Source of the DNA: Gottschalkiaceae bacterium SANA
GTDB lineage: Bacteria > Bacillota > Clostridia > Tissierellales > GPF-1
Direction: 5' to 3'
Assembly (NCBI GenBank): GCA_036323355.1
Contig: AP028876.1
Coordinates: 2,976,001 to 3,040,000 of the forward strand
Length of the DNA stretch: 64,000 nucleotides
A program made the translations under genes and the position numbers. Below, one piece after another: positions 45,369-55,806 of this stretch. Positions within the stretch are counted from its first letter, which is position 1, and the number at the start of each line of letters is the position of its first letter. The notes under the pieces are model-generated. The model did not search any database and had not been told where the DNA came from. It worked only from the letters and a program-made list of their open reading frames with translations.

Positions 45369-47111
45369 CTATCCTACATCATTTCCCCGGTCCAATTCGC
45401 ATGTGATCTGATTGTTTTCAACAATAATCTCTCCATTGTTTTGAATATGTATCACATGATCTGCCCCATCAATGGTGCTTTGCCTGTGAGCAATCGATAT
45501 AATGGTGATTCTATCTTTTAAGGTCTGAATGGTTTCTTGAATATTTCGCTCATTCTCATTGTCCAAAGCACTGGTCGCTTCATCGAGTATTAAAACACTT
45601 GGGTGACTGGCTAGCGCTCTTGCTAAAACGATTCTTTGCTTTTCACCACCTGATAGCCGAACCCCTTTATTGCCCATTAAAGTATCCAATCCATGGGGCA
45701 GTTTTCCGACAAATTCTAGGGCTTGTGCTTTTTCTAAAGCCATATAGATTTCCTCGTCCGTCACACCAGGATTAAAACGGGTAATATTCTCCCGAATTGA
45801 TTTATTTAAGATAATGGGGTCTTGTGGCATATAGCCAATCGACTTTCGCCAGGCACGAATATTGTTTTCATTCAAAGCAAGACCATCGACAAGAATCTCT
45901 CCTTCAACAGGAATCAAGAGACCCATTAAGAGATTCACAATGGTACTCTTACCTATGCCCGATTTGCCTTTCAAAGCTGTGATTTCATTGGCCTTAATGG
46001 AGAAATTGATGTCGTTGATCACCCTTTCAGAAGAATTCAAATAGGTAAAAGTGACATGGTTAAATGTAATTTTTTCCTTCAAAGCAATTGTAATTTCTTC
46101 AAAATCAGTCTCCTTAATCGAAGATTTTAAATTACTTAAGGTTCTTTCCAAGTTTTCAAAGGAAGGCGCACAAGATACCAAGGTTTGAATTTGGTTGTGG
46201 AATTTTTTGAAAACCGGCCAGATTTTAGCAAAGATATATACGATCAAGATCAGGTTCATCATATCGATTTCTAAAACGACATTCGAAATATAAATCAATA
46301 AAGCAACGATGATTGTAGAACTGGTCGAATAAATTAAAGAGGGTAAGGATGACATCTCCACCTTCTTTATGTTAGCAGCTTGGTACTCACCCAAAACTTC
46401 ATCTAGAATCTCTTTGTGGTAATTTTCTACACCATAACTTTTTATTTCTTTAACGCTATTCAGTTGGCTTCTGATCTCGTGTAAATAGCTCCGATTGGCA
46501 AGACGCATACGCTCCCCATTTTTCTTGGCAATGGCAAAAAAGTTCTTTAAAGCAAAGAACAGGATGCTTCCGACAATGAGAATTAAGATCGTGAGCGGGA
46601 CATTGATAGCGAATGCAATAGCGATTTGCGTAATGGATGTCAGCACAACCGAAATCAAACTCGTGAACGTTGTTATTGCATTGCTTGTTTTTAAAATCTC
46701 ACTGGTAAAGGAATTCAATAAATCATCGTGTTTTTGTGCAGAGAAAAGTTCCCAATTCGAATCAATTACAGCATCGTAAACTCTTTGTCTCATTTCTTTG
46801 ATGTATTTTTGAACAAATTTTGTATTGTATATTTTTATAAATCGAGTCAATAACGCTTTTGATATCATCAGCACAACAAAAACCGAAAGAATAACAAGCA
46901 GTCGCATTGAATAAGACATCCCATCGAAAATATGTACAGCAAAAGAAAATACACCTAGATTAGAATCTCCGCCAATTTCCATCAACTCTAGTATTGGAAT
47001 CAATATCACGATATTGATTCCAGAGATCAATGAATTAACAACTGACAAGAATATGATAAAGATCATTTCCTTTTTAAACTTTTTAAATGTACGATTAATC
47101 ATTTTAAACAT
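45369..47111 (-). CDS. ABC exporter with fused membrane and ATPase domains (flippase-like)
   Basis: A 580-residue half-transporter. An N-terminal ABC membrane domain with six hydrophobic segments (to ~320) is followed by an ATPase domain with Walker A GKSGIGKST, signature LSGGEKQRIVLARAL and Walker B VLILDEATSALD. The form matches MsbA/PglK-type exporters that flip lipid-linked oligosaccharides. It is the last gene of the glycan locus, behind two sulfotransferase genes, so export of the modified glycan or its lipid carrier is a reasonable guess. Confidence 0.86.
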   Translation of the reverse strand: MFKMINRTFKKFKKEMIFIIFLSVVNSLISGINIVILIPILELMEIGGDSNLGVFSFAVHIFDGMSYSMRLLVILSVFVVLMISKALLTRFIKIYNTKFVQKYIKEMRQRVYDAVIDSNWELFSAQKHDDLLNSFTSEILKTSNAITTFTSLISVVLTSITQIAIAFAINVPLTILILIVGSILFFALKNFFAIAKKNGERMRLANRSYLHEIRSQLNSVKEIKSYGVENYHKEILDEVLGEYQAANIKKVEMSSLPSLIYSTSSTIIVALLIYISNVVLEIDMMNLILIVYIFAKIWPVFKKFHNQIQTLVSCAPSFENLERTLSNLKSSIKETDFEEITIALKEKITFNHVTFTYLNSSERVINDINFSIKANEITALKGKSGIGKSTIVNLLMGLLIPVEGEILVDGLALNENNIRAWRKSIGYMPQDPIILNKSIRENITRFNPGVTDEEIYMALEKAQALEFVGKLPHGLDTLMGNKGVRLSGGEKQRIVLARALASHPSVLILDEATSALDNENERNIQETIQTLKDRITIISIAHRQSTIDGADHVIHIQNNGEIIVENNQITCELDRGNDVG

Positions 47112-47214
47112 AGGTCGCCCCTCAATTTTTCACCCGTTCAGCTATGCATTTTATTATCTTTTCAAACCCTACTTGCTTAGAATCGGCATAAGCAAAAAAC
47201 AGATCCATGAATTG

Positions 47215-49848
47215 CTACACACCCCTTCGATCCAAGGTCTTTAAAAAATTTTTATCCGTTATTTCGGGATACGTATTTTCACACCATTTAACAAGCGAAG
47301 CAAATGTCGATCGGCTCTTTCTATCCATCCGCCAACTTCTTGATCGGTCCACAAAGACTCGATACACGAGATGTTTTTTAGCTGGTCCAATAGTTTCATA
47401 CAAATCCATCATTTCTCGCATAAAAACATCCTCAAATACAACAGGAACATCCGCCTCTTTTTTCTTATAATCCATATAGTCAATTCCAAATTCATGCTTC
47501 AGCCAAGTTCCTTCTTTTTTCATCTGGGGATAAAACAATCTTAGAATTTTTTTATCCAAAGTATAGCGATCACTACCCGATATACTTCTAAATCGCTTAT
47601 TGAATTTCCGTAAAGCCTTCTCGTCCCTATAACCAACAAGATCTAATTTGGCAGTTTTCTCATTGATCCAAAAAACCATTTTTGTCGCTCGATTCGACAT
47701 TGATTCATTTTTTCTTTCAATTTTAAAATCGCCAATATCCTCTTCTTCCACACCAATCTGTTCTAGAAAAAAACCAACCGGTCCCAGTTTATGTTGAAGA
47801 GAGTCTTCAAAAGTGAAGAGCTTTAGATTTTCAGCACCATATACCAATCGTAAATGTCTTATGGCTTTTCTGAAGAATTCCCCTTTTCTGTACATATAAA
47901 GTAATACTTTTTTCTCGGATTTCCCACCAATGGCTGTTTGCTGGGTATTGGAGTTCATAAAAGATCGATAATTTCGAATCACAAAGATTACCCGAATTTC
48001 GCAATTGGGCACCAGCAACTCTAGTAATTCTCTCGTTCGAGCCATATTTCGACGTATTAGGTGATGTAAATCTTCACCGGAAAAAATATAATTCTGTCCA
48101 TTGAAGTCCTTCAATTCTGTAATCATAGTATCTAATATCTCACGATTATACTCTTCAACACTTTTTTCACCAAATATTTTTTTAAATCGACCTTTTAACT
48201 CGCTCTTATTATCAAAGCATAAATACTTAAACGACCTGGATTTATTTGCACCCCAAGCCTTGGGAAACAAATACCCATCCCCATATTTTTTCAATCGTTC
48301 ACGATTTGAAACTAAGCTGCATTGTATACTAGTGGACGCTGTCTTATTTGCCCCCACATGCAAATATACAATGGGTCTTTTTTGATTTTCATCATCCCCA
48401 AATGTCTTCATAAGTCGTGTGTATTGATCCCCAATTATTTTGTCATTGGGCTTCCTACTTTTAGCCATAGTCAAAAACCAATAGGCGGCTTCTCTTTCAT
48501 TGTAACGCTCACAAAACGACGCCAACTCTCGGAGCAGTTCAAAATCTTCAACCGCTTTTGATATCCGTAGTTTCCTTTGAAAAGCCACTAAAATTTCATT
48601 AGCTTTGTTTTCACTTGTAAATGATTGCTCAACAAACAAGGCATTCATGTATCTATTTCGAATGGAGCCTTCGTCTTCTTCAACTTCAACTCCCTGTTTT
48701 TCTTTATAGTCTGCCAATTTTTTTCTTATTGTCGGACCTTCAGGTCGATTAATTTGTGCCAGATTCATAAATCGATATGCTGAATGATTCAAGTCCAAAT
48801 CCGCACATACGAGTGCAATCTCTCGATAAATATCAGCGGCTGCAATTGATTGATGTGGCTTTAAAGTCTTTTTAAATCTGACAATTGCACCCACTTGTTT
48901 TTCACCCTCAAGGCCATATTTTTCGACAATTTCATTGACGATTTTTGTTTTTACTTCTCTTTCAAGTCCATTTGGTACTCGAATCGGCACAAGTTCATCA
49001 AAAATTGCTTTTCCTCCATAAAATTCATCTACAAATTTCTTCATCTTATTTGCAAGCAAGTTCTGATTCTCTTTCCGCTGCTCATTTGAAAAAAAGATGG
49101 CTTTTGGACCCTTTTGCAAGTCGGCATGATGCAACACATAATCCTTAATCTCTAAAAACATTTTATCAGACAGTTGATATTTATTAATCTCGTTCATCAC
49201 TTCGATCATGAATTTATTGGCTGATACATTCGAGGCTTCTTTTTTTGGCAAGAGATAGTCTATCTTTTCCATGCCACAAACATCAATAAAGGACCCTATT
49301 AATTTATGGGCATTAAAATCATAACTCATCGGCCTAATCTTACAGTCCGGAATGGCAGTCTGATAAAAACTAGCATAATCGTAGTATTCCTTCCCTGCGT
49401 GATCCATAAACCATCGTTCTGGTGAACCACTATATTTACTTGTCTTCCACATGACACAAAATGCATAGGCTGATTCAGATTGCCGGTCAGGTCTTCTGCA
49501 GTACATCAACACCTCAACTTGCTCGAAAAATTCATTAAAAATCTTTACATGACTCAAATCATCTTTACTAACTTCGCAGAAGTCCTCGTCAGAAATAATC
49601 ACAGTCTCGCATGATTCACTCTTTGCATGTTCCACAATCTCCTTCAAATAGGCTCTAGTTTTATTTTCATCTTGCTTTAAGATTGAATACCGCAATTCTG
49701 CTGGCTTGTGTTCCTCACAAAACAGAAAAGCAGGCATATAAAAACCCTGTTTATTGAGTGCTTGTCGATTCTCATAAATAAATGTCTGTATGGCTGTCGT
49801 TCCTGTCTTATGAACACCAATATGCAATATCAGTTTTTTACATTTCAT
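47215..49848 (-). CDS. Two-domain sulfotransferase (tandem P-loop fusion)
   Basis: An 877-residue protein with two separate PAPS-binding-type loops. Residues 7-21 read ILHIGVHKTGTTAIQ and residues ~495-509 YLHVGANKTASTSIQ. Each is followed by a 3'-phosphate-binding candidate (YCRRPDRQSES at ~116-126 and FVIRNYRSF in the second half). The domains are joined by a ~150-residue helical linker (~335-485) with TPR-like pairs. The first domain is closely similar to the 345-residue sulfotransferase encoded next door. It probably transfers sulfate to two positions of the surface glycan, or one half is structural. Confidence 0.78.
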   Translation of the reverse strand: MKCKKLILHIGVHKTGTTAIQTFIYENRQALNKQGFYMPAFLFCEEHKPAELRYSILKQDENKTRAYLKEIVEHAKSESCETVIISDEDFCEVSKDDLSHVKIFNEFFEQVEVLMYCRRPDRQSESAYAFCVMWKTSKYSGSPERWFMDHAGKEYYDYASFYQTAIPDCKIRPMSYDFNAHKLIGSFIDVCGMEKIDYLLPKKEASNVSANKFMIEVMNEINKYQLSDKMFLEIKDYVLHHADLQKGPKAIFFSNEQRKENQNLLANKMKKFVDEFYGGKAIFDELVPIRVPNGLEREVKTKIVNEIVEKYGLEGEKQVGAIVRFKKTLKPHQSIAAADIYREIALVCADLDLNHSAYRFMNLAQINRPEGPTIRKKLADYKEKQGVEVEEDEGSIRNRYMNALFVEQSFTSENKANEILVAFQRKLRISKAVEDFELLRELASFCERYNEREAAYWFLTMAKSRKPNDKIIGDQYTRLMKTFGDDENQKRPIVYLHVGANKTASTSIQCSLVSNRERLKKYGDGYLFPKAWGANKSRSFKYLCFDNKSELKGRFKKIFGEKSVEEYNREILDTMITELKDFNGQNYIFSGEDLHHLIRRNMARTRELLELLVPNCEIRVIFVIRNYRSFMNSNTQQTAIGGKSEKKVLLYMYRKGEFFRKAIRHLRLVYGAENLKLFTFEDSLQHKLGPVGFFLEQIGVEEEDIGDFKIERKNESMSNRATKMVFWINEKTAKLDLVGYRDEKALRKFNKRFRSISGSDRYTLDKKILRLFYPQMKKEGTWLKHEFGIDYMDYKKKEADVPVVFEDVFMREMMDLYETIGPAKKHLVYRVFVDRSRSWRMDRKSRSTFASLVKWCENTYPEITDKNFLKTLDRRGV

Positions 49849-49917
49849 CTATTTGTTCTCCATTTTATGTTTATTTAGCCAATCCTACTCCGAATTCTTC
49901 AGCCTCATCACTCACGA

Positions 49918-50955
49918 TCAGTAACGATGCCTTTCCCATATGCGTTTTAAATATCGCTTCAGTCTTACAATAAAACCCGATGTTTTCTTTATCTTTAGGT
50001 GATACTTCTTTACGATACCAGTAATAATCATTTCTTTGGTTTCCTCATCAAGCCCCTTAGGCACTTGGATCGGCTTGTATGCTTCAAAAAGTGGCTGTCC
50101 ATCATGAAATTCATCAATGAATTTCTTGGTGATTTCTTCAATTCGACTTTGATTCAAACTCCGTTGCTCCTCAGAAAAAAAGATGGCGACTGGTCCCCTT
50201 TGCAATTTTTCATGGTTCACAACATCGCCTTTCACTTGAAGAAATACCCGATCTGACATAGCAAACTGATTGATATCATTCATGACTTCCACCATATACT
50301 TGTTGGCTGAGATATTGGACTCTTCCTTTTTTGGCAAAATATAGGGTCCGTCTTGCATGCCACAACTCTCAACAAAACTAGGAATCAATCGATTTACATT
50401 TAAATCGTAACTCATTACCTTGATCTCGCAAGCCGGTATTGCCTGTTTATAAAACATGGCATGCCGATAATACTCATTTCCAGGGTTATCCCGGTACCAT
50501 TCCTCTGGCGATTTATTATATTGGGTCGCCTCCCACATCACACAAAAGGCATATCCCGATTCCGATTGACGATCCGGTCTTCTACAATACATCAATACTT
50601 CAATCTGCTCAAAAAATTCACTGAAAATTTTAACATTACTCAGGTCATACTCATTCGTTTTAGAATAGTCTTCATCCGAAATAACCACGGTATCACAGAA
50701 ATTTTCTTTTGCATGAGCAACAATATCACGTAAATAGACCCGGGTCTTATTTTTCCTCTTTTTTATGATTGATGATCGTAATACTGTCGCTTTCGGTTTA
50801 CTTCCATACAAAAAAACAGGCAGATAGAAGCCCTGTCTTTGAAGTACCTCTCTATTTTCATACAGAAAGGTCTGTATCGCTGTCGTCCCTGTTTTATGCA
50901 CGCCAATATGTAGAATAAGCTTATTTATTTTCGTCACTGGCCTCTCCACCTTCAT
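49918..50955 (-). CDS. Sulfotransferase-like protein, paralogue of the neighbouring fusion's N-terminal domain
   Basis: A 345-residue protein with ILHIGVHKTGTTAIQ near residues 14-28 and the matching YCRRPDRQSES motif. Residue for residue it follows the first ~330 residues of the 877-residue neighbour, so the two arose by duplication. The start at 50955 lies 35 nt inside the upstream glycosyltransferase gene, with an AAGGA site; a GTG six codons later is an alternative. It likely uses PAPS from CysDNC to sulfate a glycan. Confidence 0.78.
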   Translation of the reverse strand: MKVERPVTKINKLILHIGVHKTGTTAIQTFLYENREVLQRQGFYLPVFLYGSKPKATVLRSSIIKKRKNKTRVYLRDIVAHAKENFCDTVVISDEDYSKTNEYDLSNVKIFSEFFEQIEVLMYCRRPDRQSESGYAFCVMWEATQYNKSPEEWYRDNPGNEYYRHAMFYKQAIPACEIKVMSYDLNVNRLIPSFVESCGMQDGPYILPKKEESNISANKYMVEVMNDINQFAMSDRVFLQVKGDVVNHEKLQRGPVAIFFSEEQRSLNQSRIEEITKKFIDEFHDGQPLFEAYKPIQVPKGLDEETKEMIITGIVKKYHLKIKKTSGFIVRLKRYLKRIWERHRY

Positions 50956-53602
50956 CTTTTCCTTTTACTAGCAATCGCTCAAATACCGTAATAAGCTTAT
51001 ATACTCTTTGATTGGAACCAAATCGAATATATAACTTTTCAAAAAGTGTCTCTTGGTCAAAGAACAAGAAAAACAGAGTTTTTGCCACAGTCGATCTATT
51101 TTGCAAGAAAGGATAATAACCAAATCCACGGCTGCCGACGTCCACCTTACCGCTCATAATATCAGCTTTGGAAAGACTCACTTGCATCCAATAATTAAAT
51201 ACACTGATCTCTTCATATCCCTTGTTTTTTTCAAAGTAAAGACTACAATAATCAAATAAACCGATGTCCTTGAATTTTGAATGCTTCAATAAATACTCAA
51301 AAGGATAAGACATGGACTGGTGGTTGACCTGCATATCCATTACATCCTTGCCATAAATGCCAGACATTCGATTTGTAAAATCCAAGACACCTTGATGCAT
51401 AAGGTCCTTGATTAATTTCTCACTATAATAATTGAAGTGTTTATCATCCAAGCTGCCCAATAAATAGGCCACAATTGTAGGGAAGCTCTTATTCAAGAAA
51501 AGATGCAAGGAATCTGACTGATCGCCTTTATCTTCCCTGTCCCCATAGACATATAGCTTGTTGGTTGACATCTCTTGTAAGCGAGGGCCGCTTTTTATCG
51601 CTAGCAATGCAGATTCCAGCAATTTTTCTTGGTCGACGTCCCCTACCTGCAAGTGACTGAATTCAACCTCTTTGCTGGTTTTTTCATGACTTGTCAGGCT
51701 TAAATATTGATCAAAAACTGCTTTCATCAAGTGATTGGACTTATCAAAATAAATTTCCTTGTATGGTTCTTTGTCAATGGCCCATCGAGTTACCGTCATA
51801 ACAAACATAGCCAGTGGAAGTAAACCTATCAAATAAGCATCCCGATTAAAATCCGTTTTTCCATCAAAAGGACGAAATGGATTGTCAAAATACAGATTGG
51901 CTGCATTCAACACACATGCTTGATTGAGGATATTACTAAAAAAAGATTCTTCAATCTGCTTCGATTTTTTCAAATAGTCAAACAGCTCACATTTATTACG
52001 TAAGACACTCATTGATTTGGGATAAGCCATTCGAATGAGATGATTTTCATAAACTGGCTTTTCTTCCTTTTCGGTTGACTGCAAATAAACCATGACTGAC
52101 TCATCATGGTTGAAAAACCGATAATCTTGATCAAAACAAATGAAGTGATAGCCCTCATATCCGTTTTCGTGCAGAATCTCCTTCACAATCGTCTCGCTCA
52201 TATATGGTTCAAGCTCAATGATGATCTGCTTGCCCAAGTAAAGAGCTAAATCAAAAAGTTGTTTTACACTCTTCCTTTTTGAATAGAGTTGCTTAAGCAA
52301 AATAATTTCTTCATGCTTTAAGCGCTCACATAAGCTAGCATCCGTTTCCAAATTATTCATTGCATAATAAATCTCATCGATGGACAGGGTGACCTCCCCG
52401 CCCTCGAATGATTTTCGTAGAGCCATATATGCCTCAACAGATTCCGCCGGGCATTGTTTCTTGTAGGATTGCTTTAAAAGCCAAAGGAAAGCCTCGTCAT
52501 CGATCACATTTTTGTGAAATAGAATTTCATCGAAAGGAAATACTACCGAGTCGGTCGCCTTGCTGACAATCTGCTCAATCGTTTCCTCATAAGCAGGATT
52601 AAAGACAGCTAACTGACTATAGATAAAAGAACGATCCACACCATAGGTCAAGCTTCTTGCTCCCTCTCGCTCATGATCAGGAAAAGTCGTAAGCTTCGCT
52701 TCCTTTAATAAAATTGCCCGGCACTCTTTTTTCTTCCTCTTACTGAACATGGCTCGGCTAATACTCGACTTCCAATATAATACAAAGACTTCCTTGAATC
52801 TTGCAAACTTGTCTTGAACGCCTGCATAGCCAGGATATTCAAAGATAAAGTCTTCTACAAAGTCCATCACCCTGCACATGTCCTTTATATTCTTGATGTA
52901 TTTTGCCTGGCTGGTGCTCCTACTTGTCGACGATGTGGCTGACTGCAAATAGAAATTGCTATAATAATCTACACAGGTGACTCGGTCTGCCATCCCCAAT
53001 AGAACACTGCAAAAGGCAACATCCTCCGCCATAATGGTATGTTCCGTAATTCTGTCAAAATAGGGTCTAGCCTGATCAAACAATTCTTTTGAAAATATTT
53101 TATTCCACACCGCATACCAAAAAAAGGTATACCCCTCTTGCTCAAGATACCTTTCTACAATTTGACGGCCCTCTAATTTTTCAAAGAAGGGCTCATTATA
53201 CGTATGGGTTTCCAGCCTGCCGTCCGCTTCCCACTCAATCACGATATTCCCAAAAACAATATCCGACTGAGTAGATTCAGCCTTATCGATCATGGATCGA
53301 TAGGCATCCACGGCAAGATAGTCATCACTATCTAAAAATGCGATATAGTCACCACTTGCGCAATCGAATCCCGCTAAGCGTGCATGAAACAGTCCCCCGT
53401 TTTTTTCCAGCTTCACGCATTTAATCTGCTCATGCTTGTCCATATAGGCATCGATAATCGTTTGCGAATCATCCGGTGAGCAATCATTGACTATGATTAT
53501 TTCGATATTCCTATAGGATTGATTCAAGACAGAATTGATACATTTTTTCAAATACTTTTCTGTTCCGTATACCGGAATAATGACTGAAATTTTTTTCTCC
53601 AT
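50921..53602 (-). CDS. Family 2 glycosyltransferase fused to a degenerate HAD-like region
   Basis: An 893-residue protein. Residues ~1-240 form a GT-A glycosyltransferase (ISVIIPVYGTEKYLKKCINSVLNQS, IIIVNDCSPD, AFLDSDDYL). The region around 440-530 (LYSKRKSVKQLFDLALYLGKQIIIELEPYMSE...ILHENGYEGYHFI) resembles HAD-type modules fused to glycosyltransferases in other polysaccharide loci, but the expected SDMY aspartate is replaced. The rest is unassigned. ATG 53602 is preferred over 53617. It probably extends the repeat unit of the surface glycan. Confidence 0.8.
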   Translation of the reverse strand: MEKKISVIIPVYGTEKYLKKCINSVLNQSYRNIEIIIVNDCSPDDSQTIIDAYMDKHEQIKCVKLEKNGGLFHARLAGFDCASGDYIAFLDSDDYLAVDAYRSMIDKAESTQSDIVFGNIVIEWEADGRLETHTYNEPFFEKLEGRQIVERYLEQEGYTFFWYAVWNKIFSKELFDQARPYFDRITEHTIMAEDVAFCSVLLGMADRVTCVDYYSNFYLQSATSSTSRSTSQAKYIKNIKDMCRVMDFVEDFIFEYPGYAGVQDKFARFKEVFVLYWKSSISRAMFSKRKKKECRAILLKEAKLTTFPDHEREGARSLTYGVDRSFIYSQLAVFNPAYEETIEQIVSKATDSVVFPFDEILFHKNVIDDEAFLWLLKQSYKKQCPAESVEAYMALRKSFEGGEVTLSIDEIYYAMNNLETDASLCERLKHEEIILLKQLYSKRKSVKQLFDLALYLGKQIIIELEPYMSETIVKEILHENGYEGYHFICFDQDYRFFNHDESVMVYLQSTEKEEKPVYENHLIRMAYPKSMSVLRNKCELFDYLKKSKQIEESFFSNILNQACVLNAANLYFDNPFRPFDGKTDFNRDAYLIGLLPLAMFVMTVTRWAIDKEPYKEIYFDKSNHLMKAVFDQYLSLTSHEKTSKEVEFSHLQVGDVDQEKLLESALLAIKSGPRLQEMSTNKLYVYGDREDKGDQSDSLHLFLNKSFPTIVAYLLGSLDDKHFNYYSEKLIKDLMHQGVLDFTNRMSGIYGKDVMDMQVNHQSMSYPFEYLLKHSKFKDIGLFDYCSLYFEKNKGYEEISVFNYWMQVSLSKADIMSGKVDVGSRGFGYYPFLQNRSTVAKTLFFLFFDQETLFEKLYIRFGSNQRVYKLITVFERLLVKGKDEGGEASDENK

Positions 53603-53621
53603 TCGCCCACCCAACATAGAT

Positions 53622-54626
53622 TTATTCCATAATTTGTTTCTTTATTCCATTAAAGAAGTTGATTTGTCTCGTTTGTTTTCTCATGCGTTTTAAGGCATAT
53701 AAACAATTCGCTAGAAAATTTAAACCAAAAATTCCTTTTGCTAGACCGAATGCCTTAAACAAATAATGATCTTCATCCTTGCTGAAACAATCTTGGATCT
53801 TTGCAGCGCTTTTGTTGCCAACTGAAAGTCTGGAATAAAAAGATAAGTTCATGCACCATTCAATAAAAAGCAATTTTTTTAATATCACTCTCTTTTCAAT
53901 ATCCTCAATTTCATCAACCACGTGTTTGGTCTGATATATATTCTGATCCAGATCAACAATTCTTTTGGTCGACAATACATTCATAATGCTGTCGGACCTT
54001 GTATTGTCATAAACATAGACAAATCGATCGATCCATGCTATTTCTTCCACCTTCAAAAAAAGTTTAGTCATCCACTCAACGTCTTCACAGAGTACTCCCG
54101 GTCGAAAGAAAAGCTTCTCCTCCATGATCAATTGTCGCCGGATAATCATTTTCCATACATTGGTGATGGGGTTGCGGTAATTCTTCAAATAGTCTTTGGT
54201 CGATATCACAGAAAGCGATACCGCCTTATTTTCTTTCAAGGAAACTTTGTCCATTTCATCTTGGGTTACATGCTTAAAAGCATAGCAAGCCTCTTGGCTT
54301 CTCATCAAATGCTCCACTAAGTCTGATAAAACACCATCCACCAAAAAATCATCCCCATCAACAAAATATACATATTTGCCCACAGCTTTTTCAATCCCAT
54401 AATTCCTAGCAGAAGATAAGCCACCGTTTTCTTTTTGGTATATTTCAATATTCTCATAGCCCCTACACAAGTCTAAAATGGTCTCTATTCCAGCATCTTT
54501 ACTTCCATCATCAACAATAATAATCTGCACCCGATCATCCATCTGATCTACCATACTTTTAATACATCGAAAAATATAATCTTTGATATTGTACACAGGA
54601 ACTATAATTGATAATTCAAACATCAT
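53622..54626 (-). CDS. Family 2 glycosyltransferase
   Basis: A 334-residue GT-A enzyme: LSIIVPVYNIKDYIFRCIKSM at the N-terminus, IIIVDDGSKD, NGGLSSARNYGIE and VYFVDGDDFLV (DxD). The C-terminal ~90 residues are basic and may contact the membrane. The start is ATG 54626 or 54623 behind AAGGGG. It lies 20 nt upstream of the larger glycosyltransferase gene. Confidence 0.88.
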   Translation of the reverse strand: MMFELSIIVPVYNIKDYIFRCIKSMVDQMDDRVQIIIVDDGSKDAGIETILDLCRGYENIEIYQKENGGLSSARNYGIEKAVGKYVYFVDGDDFLVDGVLSDLVEHLMRSQEACYAFKHVTQDEMDKVSLKENKAVSLSVISTKDYLKNYRNPITNVWKMIIRRQLIMEEKLFFRPGVLCEDVEWMTKLFLKVEEIAWIDRFVYVYDNTRSDSIMNVLSTKRIVDLDQNIYQTKHVVDEIEDIEKRVILKKLLFIEWCMNLSFYSRLSVGNKSAAKIQDCFSKDEDHYLFKAFGLAKGIFGLNFLANCLYALKRMRKQTRQINFFNGIKKQIME

Positions 54627-54734
54627 CGATCCCCTTAGTCAGAATTTTCCATTAATTTATGGCGGATTTTTACGATTTTTAGCATTTTTTCTTTCTCCAT
54701 TTCATTTAAAATAAACTTACGATTATTTATACAC

Positions 54735-55550
54735 TTAATGTTTATTGTTGTTTCGATTGAGTAGGGCGTGCAAATATACCCTTGAAAACTTTCTTGTCGC
54801 TCGAAATGCATAGTTTATAAAATAGAAAATGCGACAAGCTAAAGAGAGTTCTTCATTTTGACGATAAATAAAATACCGATTATAAGCAGCTTTAAATTTG
54901 TTGTAGGATCTGCCTTTATCATGGATTCTATATTTTACCAAGGGCTGTAAAATGCCTTTGCCAACATATCCTTGTTTCAGTACTTGAAGCCAAAAGAAAA
55001 AATCTTCATTGAGCATATTTTCTTTCATTTTGTTGGTTTTAGCAATCTGATTAGATATGACTGCCGTTGAGCAGCCAATATAGTTTTCTTTTAAGAGTGA
55101 TTGATACGTCACCTGGGATTTGGTCCGATAGGTAAAGTGCAAATCATTGGAATCTGCATCAATGTAGGCATAGGAAGAATAACACAAATCAATGTCGCCA
55201 TCTTTTAAGACTTGATATTGCTGATCCAATTTGTTTTCTAGCCACACGTCATCACTATCAAGAATAGCAACAAATCTACCGCTAGCCAATGAAAATGCCC
55301 GATTTCTCGAATAGCCTACTCCACGATTTCTTTCATTTTTATACATTTTCCAAGCTTCTTTTCCTGCAATGTACTCCTTGATAAGATCCGGCGTTGAATC
55401 CAATGAACAATCTTCAATAATGATAACCTGATAATCATTAAAACTTTGCGCATCTATGCTTTCCAAGGTCTCTAGGATATATTTCTCACAATTATAGGCG
55501 GTTACAATAACTGAAAACATTTTTTCTCTTGCATTCACCTTCATATCCAT
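54735..55550 (-). CDS. Family 2 glycosyltransferase
   Basis: A 271-residue GT-A enzyme: FSVIVTAYNCEKYILETLESI, VIIIEDCSLD, RNRGVGYSRNRAF and VAILDSDDVWL (DxD motif). An AGGAG site precedes ATG 55550. Length and motifs fit the WcaA-like group of capsule and O-antigen loci. The gene is divergent from the plus-strand sulfotransferase at 55807, so 55551-55806 is a two-way promoter region. Confidence 0.88.
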   Translation of the reverse strand: MDMKVNAREKMFSVIVTAYNCEKYILETLESIDAQSFNDYQVIIIEDCSLDSTPDLIKEYIAGKEAWKMYKNERNRGVGYSRNRAFSLASGRFVAILDSDDVWLENKLDQQYQVLKDGDIDLCYSSYAYIDADSNDLHFTYRTKSQVTYQSLLKENYIGCSTAVISNQIAKTNKMKENMLNEDFFFWLQVLKQGYVGKGILQPLVKYRIHDKGRSYNKFKAAYNRYFIYRQNEELSLACRIFYFINYAFRATRKFSRVYLHALLNRNNNKH

Positions 55551-55806
55551 CTATAAAATTCTCCTTAAATTTGCTATTGATGAGCATAGCTCTTAATAAA
55601 CGACTCCGAAAATATCAGAAATCTACCATTAATTTTCATTTTATCATAATAAAAATATTTGGAAAAGGAACGTTTTTTTGCCGATTCGATTTTCAAGAAT
55701 TATCTCTCAATTTCTTTCCATCTGTTATACTAATGTTATTCTAATTAAAGCTGAACCCATATTAATGATACCCAAAAATAACCAGATCCACTAAGAGGAG
55801 ACACAT

